Source of the DNA: Candidatus Saganbacteria bacterium CG08_land_8_20_14_0_20_45_16
GTDB taxonomy: Bacteria > Margulisbacteria > WOR-1 > O2-12-FULL-45-9
Assembly: GCA_002774365.1 (NCBI GenBank)
Contig: PEYM01000048.1
Location: 1 to 36,697 of the forward strand
Length of the DNA: 36,697 bases
Reading direction: 5' to 3'
The position numbers and the translations under genes are program-made. The notes beneath the pieces are model-generated. The model did no database searches and was not told the origin of the DNA. It saw only the letters and a program-made list of their open reading frames with translations. Of this stretch, positions 32,114 through 36,697 are shown one piece after another. Each line of letters starts with the position of its first letter. Position 1 is the stretch's first letter.

Positions 32114-33075
32114 TGAAAGCCAAGATCATCGGGGTCGGCTCAAACCTACCGAAAAAAGTTGTAACCAACGCAGATCTAGAAAAAATAGTTGAAACCAACG
32201 ACGAGTGGATCAAGACCCGCACTGGTATCTGTGAACGTCGGGTAACAGATTATGACACCTCAACTTCTGATCTGGCAATTAAAGCAGCAGAAAAAGCACT
32301 GCAAGCAGCTAAACTTGACCCGGAAAAACTTGACCTTATAATAGTAGGCACCACCTCGTCAGATTATCTTTTCCCTTCAACAGCCTGCATCCTGCAAAGC
32401 AAGCTTGGCGCGAAAAATGCCGCGGCTTTTGATGTCTCGGCCGCTTGCGCCGGCTTTAATTTTGCCCTGACCACGGCCACGCAATACATTGAGAACGGGA
32501 CTTACCAAAACGTTTTAGTTGTCGGCGCAGATACACTAACTAAATATCTGGATTGGACCGACCGCGGCACTTGCATTTTGTTTGGCGACGCGGCAGGCGC
32601 CGTGGTTTTAACCCAAAGCTCAGATGATTCAGGTGTTTTAGCCAGCTGGCTTAAGGCTGAAGGCCAGCTCGGAGATAATTTGATTATGCCAGGCGGCGGC
32701 TCACGCGATCCAGAGCAGCGACATGGCCGCTTTATCACCATGAACGGCAAAGAGGTCTTTAAATTCGCTGTCAGGGTGCTCGAAGAGTCAATTAAAGCTG
32801 TCCTGCAAAAAGCAAACTTAGAGATTAAGGATGTTAATTTGTTGATACCTCATCAAGCCAATACTCGGATCATTGACCACGTCAGCAAAAAGATGGGACT
32901 GGCTAAAGAAAAAGTTTTTGTTAACTTACACAAATACGGTAACACCTCAGCCGCCTCTATCCCGCTCGCCTTAGACGAAGCCCTGGCTGCCGGCCAGATA
33001 AAAAAAGGCGACCTTGTGATCCTCTCTGGCTTTGGCGCTGGTTTAACTTGCGGGGCAAACGCTATCCGCTGGTAA
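32113..33075 (+). CDS. fabH: 3-oxoacyl-ACP synthase III
   Basis: A 320-residue enzyme that starts fatty acid synthesis by condensing acetyl-CoA with malonyl-ACP. The triad is visible: Cys112 (AACAGFNFAL), His247 (LIPHQANTRI) and Asn277 (HKYGNTSAASIP). It shares a TAATG junction with plsX. No fabD, fabG or acpP follows, so the operon ends here; no clear terminator hairpin is present in the following A/C-rich 40 bp. Confidence 0.96.
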   Translation: MKAKIIGVGSNLPKKVVTNADLEKIVETNDEWIKTRTGICERRVTDYDTSTSDLAIKAAEKALQAAKLDPEKLDLIIVGTTSSDYLFPSTACILQSKLGAKNAAAFDVSAACAGFNFALTTATQYIENGTYQNVLVVGADTLTKYLDWTDRGTCILFGDAAGAVVLTQSSDDSGVLASWLKAEGQLGDNLIMPGGGSRDPEQRHGRFITMNGKEVFKFAVRVLEESIKAVLQKANLEIKDVNLLIPHQANTRIIDHVSKKMGLAKEKVFVNLHKYGNTSAASIPLALDEALAAGQIKKGDLVILSGFGAGLTCGANAIRW

Positions 33076-33117
33076 GCCCCCGCTTAACCCCACACCAAAC
33101 CACAACCAAAAATAAAG

Positions 33118-33145
33118 TGAAATTTATTGAAAAAGGTAACGATAT
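33118..33145 (+). promoter_or_regulatory. Sigma-28-like promoter, copy B
   Basis: TGAAATTT (33118-33125), 11 bp, then TAACGATA (33137-33144). Both octamers and the spacing are identical to copy A at 9342. A Shine-Dalgarno-like GAGGG (33154-33158) and the ATG at 33166 follow. Confidence 0.6.
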
Positions 33146-33165
33146 ATATATGAGAGGGAAAGACA

Positions 33166-33357
33166 ATGAGCGAAAGCGCAGACAAAAACAATTATGATGT
33201 TGCCTCAATCAGCCGACCAGGCCAGGATAAGCGCGCTAATTATGTGCAGTTTGCTTTAGAATATGATTACACCAAAGTTACTCGGCCAGGCCAATTTATT
33301 AAGGTTTTCGCGGATATGTTCTTGCGCAAAGAAGGCAGCAATAGAGGTTGTTTTTAA
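33166..33357 (+). CDS. 63-residue orphan protein ending in GCF
   Basis: A small soluble protein with no signal peptide or helix long enough to span a membrane. It contains two similar words, SRPGQDK and TRPGQFI, about 27 residues apart, and ends NRGCF. The preceding sigma-28-like promoter and GAGGG Shine-Dalgarno support a real gene. It lies 19 bp before another small gene that ends in SGCFAN, so the two are probably cotranscribed. No family recognised. Confidence 0.6.
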   Translation: MSESADKNNYDVASISRPGQDKRANYVQFALEYDYTKVTRPGQFIKVFADMFLRKEGSNRGCF

Positions 33358-33376
33358 TTAGAAGGGGTGAGTATCA

Positions 33377-33595
33377 ATGAATACTATGGACAATACCCAA
33401 GTCATTAAGACCCTAGAAAAGTTTGCCCTGCAAAAATACCTGCATAATCTGACTGAAGCTAAAATGCACAAGGTGACTCTCTTTACGGCTTTTGCTCAGA
33501 CCGGCGCCCTTAACCGTTCTGACGCGGTTAATTTTATTATGGTGGATGACCTAATGAAGTTGATCGGCTTAAACAGTGGCTGTTTTGCTAATTAG
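33377..33595 (+). CDS. 72-residue orphan protein ending in GCFAN
   Basis: A small, mostly helical protein (LEKFALQKYLHNLTEAKMHKV, then SDAVNFIMVDDLMKLIGL) with the single Cys in the C-terminal SGCFAN. A Shine-Dalgarno AAGGGGTG (33362-33369) precedes the ATG. The stop abuts the stop of the convergent nadK gene. The shared GCF ending with the previous gene may be a modification or anchoring site, or coincidence. Confidence 0.6.
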   Translation: MNTMDNTQVIKTLEKFALQKYLHNLTEAKMHKVTLFTAFAQTGALNRSDAVNFIMVDDLMKLIGLNSGCFAN

Positions 33596-34357
33596 TTAAA
33601 AAGTCGGGCCAAAGCCAAACGCCTCGCGGATCCGCGCGAAAAACTGATCCCCGCTCAACCGAATAAATCTCGTCTTATTTTTTGACTGTTGAATTCTAAT
33701 TTTTTCGCCTTTTTTTACAGCTACAAACTGCTGGCCATCCGCGGTCAAGATCACTTTTTCACCCCGTCGAATGATCACACTAACTGGCTTTTCAACAATC
33801 AATGGCCTGGTGGAAATACTATGGGGACAAATTGCGGTAATCACCAAGCTTGACGAGTGTGGGGTTAAAAGCGGCCCCCCAGCCGATAGATTGTAGGCCG
33901 TGGAACCAGTCGCTGTCGCAAAGATAATCCCATCTGAAATGTATTCAGCCACGCCTTCAATCTCAAGTCGAATGACCCGCGCAATCCCGCTATTACTAAT
34001 CACAATATCATTAAGCGCTTCAAAGCGTTTGCCAGCTACCGTCGCCTCAACCCTTGTCCGCTCGTCAATTTCATAACTGCCAGCTTTTATCTTTTCTAAG
34101 GCCTCCCGCAGGTCAACTAAGCTAAGCTCTGACAAAAAGCCCAAGCCGCCTAAATGTACCCCTAGGATCGGCACTTTTCGTTTTAGCAAAAGTCTGGCTG
34201 CCCGCAGAATCGTGCCATCACCGCCCAGCACAATCACAAAATCAGCCCTGGCCAAGTTAACCTTATAGCCAAGTTTTTTTAAGTCCTGGCTAACTTGAGC
34301 TGCTATCCCAGCAATTAGCTTGTCTTCGTTTTTATAAATTACGCCAACCGTTGTCAT
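33596..34357 (-). CDS. nadK: NAD kinase
   Basis: A 253-residue cytosolic enzyme that phosphorylates NAD to NADP. The GGDGT motif at residues 45-49 (Asp47 catalytic), LGGLGFLSEL and the glycine-rich TGSTAYNLSAGGPL are diagnostic. It has a Shine-Dalgarno (AAGGGGG, 34361-34367) and follows the membrane-protein gene by 13 bp, so it is probably in its operon. Confidence 0.96.
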   Translation of the reverse strand: MTTVGVIYKNEDKLIAGIAAQVSQDLKKLGYKVNLARADFVIVLGGDGTILRAARLLLKRKVPILGVHLGGLGFLSELSLVDLREALEKIKAGSYEIDERTRVEATVAGKRFEALNDIVISNSGIARVIRLEIEGVAEYISDGIIFATATGSTAYNLSAGGPLLTPHSSSLVITAICPHSISTRPLIVEKPVSVIIRRGEKVILTADGQQFVAVKKGEKIRIQQSKNKTRFIRLSGDQFFARIREAFGFGPTF

Positions 34358-34370
34358 GCATCCCCCTTAC

Positions 34371-34907
34371 TTAATAAAGCTTAAGCGTCACTAGTAGCCA
34401 AATTATACCAACAATCACGAGAAGAATAAACATTGCCAGCACAAAACGAAAATAAAAGTCAAGATTACGCTCATGCGGGAAACGAAAAGCCGTCTGATAG
34501 ATCTCCATTTTATTGAGGTCAAGACAGACCACCCTGTCCAGGCAAAAGGCCCGGTCAAGCTCGATCAAGCGGCGTCGAAAGTTTTCCTCATTAAGGTCTG
34601 GACTGCCTTCGCCCGCATAAACCAGGACGGGAGCACGTTTTTTTAATTTTTCAACCAGATAATCTGCTTTAATATAACCCAAGTGGTCCTTGCCATTAAT
34701 ATTAGTGATAACTGTTTCACGAAGTTTTTTACCCAGAATACTAAAGCCTTGTTTTTTCAAAAGCGTCTCAGCTACTTTCTCATCAAAAAGTGGCTTTTCA
34801 GTCTGGGCCACATATTTACCGCGGATCATTAAACGATGAAAAATAAAAAACAAAAATGCCCCGCACAATAATCCAACAAAAACAGCTAAAGTAATTTGGG
34901 CTGGCAT
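34371..34907 (-). CDS. Membrane protein with decayed nuclease-fold-like domain
   Basis: A 178-residue protein from ATG 34907 (the upstream TTG would precede the promoter). One N-terminal helix (ITLAVFVGLLCGAFLFFIF) and one C-terminal helix (FRFVLAMFILLVIVGIIWLL) enclose a soluble domain. That domain has the layout of PD-(D/E)XK-type modules in this type of protein: GYIKADYLVEKLKKRAPVL followed by VYAGEG where an EVKTG-type motif would be expected, then RRRLIELDRAFCLDRVVCLD. The catalytic Glu-x-Lys is thus absent, suggesting a non-catalytic or binding role if the fold is right. Function unknown. Likely cotranscribed with nadK. Confidence 0.65.
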   Translation of the reverse strand: MPAQITLAVFVGLLCGAFLFFIFHRLMIRGKYVAQTEKPLFDEKVAETLLKKQGFSILGKKLRETVITNINGKDHLGYIKADYLVEKLKKRAPVLVYAGEGSPDLNEENFRRRLIELDRAFCLDRVVCLDLNKMEIYQTAFRFPHERNLDFYFRFVLAMFILLVIVGIIWLLVTLKLY

Positions 34908-34917
34908 GGTTAAGCGA

Positions 34918-34947
34918 ATTATATAATAAGGCAAGGAGTTAAGGCAA
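34918..34947 (-). promoter_or_regulatory. Short-leader promoter of membrane protein-nadK unit
   Basis: On the minus strand TTGCCT (34942-34947), 18 bp, then TATAAT (34918-34923), 10 bp before the ATG at 34907. Confidence 0.55.
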
Positions 34948-34950
34948 ATT

Positions 34951-36270
34951 TTAAGGGTTTTTAGGCAAGGCGCTTCTGCCTCGAGTAAAAATACCAGCTA
35001 AGCTTGGAATATGAAACAAGGGAGCTAATATACCCCAATACTTGGGGCCCAGTTGCTCTTCAAACCATTGATTGCGCCGCGCTCTCCTTTGTTTCGCACG
35101 TTGGCTGCGTACCTTTTCCGCTTCATCATTGATCTCATAATCTTGACCTGGTTCGCTCTGTTTTTGCCTGGGCAGATCATCAACAACACAGCTCGCTGTT
35201 TCATGAACAGATGACAAATACTTATAAAGTCTAGCCTGTGCTTGGAGTGATAAGTTTTCAAAGGCCTTAGTTGGCGAGTAACCTGAATTATTGATGCCTC
35301 TAACCGCTAACTGTTGGCCAACAAAGCGCGCGGCTAGTCCCACGCTAGCCCCGGCCAGCGCCACCGCTGTGGCCAGCACAAAAGATTCCCCAAATGCGCC
35401 TATGAAAATCCCATGCTGAACAAAAATGTAAGGGTCAAATCCCTCTACAAACGAAAACGAATGGCCCCTTTCGAAAAAAATCGGGACGTGCCAAGCAGCC
35501 AGCCCAGCGGTTGCGGCCAACGGGATGGTTGTCACTAAATGCGACCAAGGGCCTAATAAAAAAATGGCTCGGTTCAGCAGACGTTTACTCTCTGGCGCGA
35601 GGCTTTTGTTTGATTCCTCTCTTAAGATGGTTTTTTCTTGACTATTTTCACAAAAATGCGCTAGTCTAACTAACCTCGTTACCTGGCTATAATATTTCAA
35701 AGCAATTCCCAAACCAGCAATGATTATCTCAGCCCCAAAGAAGCTCGCCGAAAGAATAGTTAATGACCCACCAACCACAAAAGCCGCTAGCGCACCCATA
35801 GAGATACTAACAGATAGTAAAGTTGCAAAGATAACACCAAAACTAATTTTTCTCGCAAAAAGCGCACGTTGAATCGTTCGCGCTATATGCACAGCAAGAT
35901 CTTTTTGGGGTGGCGGGATATTTGGCATAAGATCATAGATTCTTTCCTGGGCTCGACAAGATAGGCCATGAACAGCCAGCGTCCTTGCCCGCTCGTTAAG
36001 CACTTTAACCTGATTGCTCGAAACCCATTTGCCGACAAAGCGCGTAGCCAAACCTACCCCGGCCCCAGCCAAGGCAACAGTCGCAGTTAATACTTTCGCC
36101 TCTTCATAAGGTGTTATAAAGATTCCATGATTGACAAAAAAATACGGGTCAAACCAATCAACAAATGATTGGTACCCGCCTCCAAAAATCCACGCAGACC
36201 AGGCTGTCACTCCAGCGGTTGCGGCTAAAGGAATGGTCGTTGCTAGGTGTGGGACAATGGCCCGTGCCAA
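34951..36270 (-). CDS. Duplicated membrane protein, 3' part of a frameshifted gene
   Basis: The 439-codon frame (nominal TTG start at 36270) encodes a protein with an internal duplication. Residues 8-117 and 244-355 align, e.g. TTIPLAATAGVTAW with TTIPLAATAGLAAW, FDPYFFVNHGIFI with FDPYIFVQHGIFI, and VALAGAGVGLATRFVG with VALAGASVGLAARFVG. Each unit has two or three hydrophobic segments, and a further pair of helices (143-195) lies between them. The last 90 residues are basic and soluble. It appears to be the continuation of the frame ending at 36243: the sequence before repeat 1 matches repeat 2 only in that upstream frame (GPLSH versus GPWSH), so a frameshift within 36246-36252 separates them. 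Family unknown. Confidence 0.65.
   Translation of the reverse strand: MARAIVPHLATTIPLAATAGVTAWSAWIFGGGYQSFVDWFDPYFFVNHGIFITPYEEAKVLTATVALAGAGVGLATRFVGKWVSSNQVKVLNERARTLAVHGLSCRAQERIYDLMPNIPPPQKDLAVHIARTIQRALFARKISFGVIFATLLSVSISMGALAAFVVGGSLTILSASFFGAEIIIAGLGIALKYYSQVTRLVRLAHFCENSQEKTILREESNKSLAPESKRLLNRAIFLLGPWSHLVTTIPLAATAGLAAWHVPIFFERGHSFSFVEGFDPYIFVQHGIFIGAFGESFVLATAVALAGASVGLAARFVGQQLAVRGINNSGYSPTKAFENLSLQAQARLYKYLSSVHETASCVVDDLPRQKQSEPGQDYEINDEAEKVRSQRAKQRRARRNQWFEEQLGPKYWGILAPLFHIPSLAGIFTRGRSALPKNP
35206..36249 (-). repeat. Intragenic tandem duplication (two units of about 110 codons)
   Basis: Unit 1 spans 35920-36249 and unit 2 spans 35206-35541. The encoded proteins share long near-identical words, but the DNA has diverged, so the duplication is old. 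A 378-bp segment coding for additional helices separates them. Confidence 0.75.
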
Positions 36271-36584
36271 AACAGCATTGATTTAATTGTTTTGTTTGCT
36301 TCGGCTGACCCTTTTCCCTGGACTCCGTTGAAATCGCTTTTAAGGTGGCTCACTTCAGGGGCGGCATCTCCATCCTTTTTTGCCCCCATCATGAGGGGGC
36401 GAAGACACAATTGTTCAATGTTTAAAGAGCCGCGACCAGTTGCAGGACCAGCTAAACTTAATTCAGGACAAAAGGGAGCTAAAAAGGCAACTACTGGCCT
36501 TTCTACCTTTTGCTGAAAAGTCTGCCGTAATTCTACCGCCATAAAGGTATTCCATACTGAACGTGCTATTCGTCTAAGTTCCAT
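36243..36584 (-). CDS. 5' part of the frameshifted duplicated membrane protein gene
   Basis: A 113-codon frame from ATG 36584, with a Shine-Dalgarno (GGAGG, 36596-36600) 11 bp upstream. It begins MELRRIARSVWNTFMAVELR, has a Pro/Ala-rich hydrophobic stretch and ends IKSMLFWHGPLSHT. The ending matches the lead-in to the second repeat of the downstream frame (NRAIFLLGPWSHLVTT), so the true protein likely continues as GPLSHLATTIPL in the frame of the next entry. The break is a CACAC on the minus strand, consistent with a 2-nt slip or a sequencing error. Confidence 0.5.
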   Translation of the reverse strand: MELRRIARSVWNTFMAVELRQTFQQKVERPVVAFLAPFCPELSLAGPATGRGSLNIEQLCLRPLMMGAKKDGDAAPEVSHLKSDFNGVQGKGSAEANKTIKSMLFWHGPLSHT

Positions 36585-36697
36585 TTCTTAAAATGCCTCC
36601 AGTGAGAGCTCCGAAGAATTAGCAAGCAGTGATTTTGCGGGGTTTCGAGGTTGTCGTCGGTAGAATTTTAATCTACTTTTCTGTCATCTTTTATCTT

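Overview
The window is a gene-dense stretch (about 45% G+C by eye) of a bacterial chromosome, apparently from an uncultured diderm lineage. The diderm assignment rests on a secretin, three predicted exported or lipobox-bearing proteins, and a PorV/UPF0164-like outer-membrane barrel. The housekeeping genes (rnc, pyrC, radA, clpC, smc, metK, yceD-rpmF-plsX-fabH, nadK) are bacterial. I see no rRNA, tRNA, CRISPR array, intact transposon or phage. A lineage near Margulisbacteria/WOR-1 (sibling to Cyanobacteria) is my guess from overall flavour, including cyanobacteria-like heptamer repeats; it is not proven by the sequence.

Layout. 1-7 kb: a metallophosphoesterase diverges from a UPF0280 gene with start codons only 6 bp apart. 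A lipoprotein/secretin pair follows on the minus strand, then a minus-strand run rnc > pyrC > Ig-like lipoprotein > cation antiporter. 7-12 kb: a helical-repeat protein is coupled to a LeuC-family dehydratase and followed by a two-helix membrane peptide; radA and an rluB-type gene oppose them; a dead DUF559 nuclease remnant sits against the 3' end of clpC. 12-20 kb: clpC, a 64-codon orphan, then a minus-strand operon (barrel-SLH protein > Ig-like exported protein > membrane histidine kinase). 20-27 kb: a HEAT-repeat protein, an unusually short SMC without a recognisable hinge, a 16-repeat secreted protein, and metK on the opposite strand. 27-34 kb: a DUF2723 membrane glycosyltransferase-like protein, an M15-like peptidase, a Xer recombinase, the yceD-rpmF-plsX-fabH operon and two small orphan genes. 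34-36.7 kb on the minus strand: nadK, a membrane protein with a decayed nuclease-like domain, and a frameshifted membrane protein built of an internal duplication.

Two promoter styles stand out. Many housekeeping genes have a TATAAT-like box only 6-18 bp before the ATG and no Shine-Dalgarno, implying leaderless or near-leaderless mRNAs. In contrast, four sites upstream of small orphan genes or the HEAT-repeat gene share a different element (TGAAATTT-N11-TAACGATA and variants, equal spacing) that resembles a sigma-28/FliA-family promoter; three of the four are followed by clear Shine-Dalgarno sequences. This putative regulon of small unknown proteins is the best candidate for an undescribed system here. 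Other points of note are the hinge-less SMC, a possible PilP/GspC-like partner of the mini-secretin, period-7/8 short tandem repeats scattered in intergenic DNA and inside genes, and five convergent gene pairs whose 3' ends all abut or overlap.
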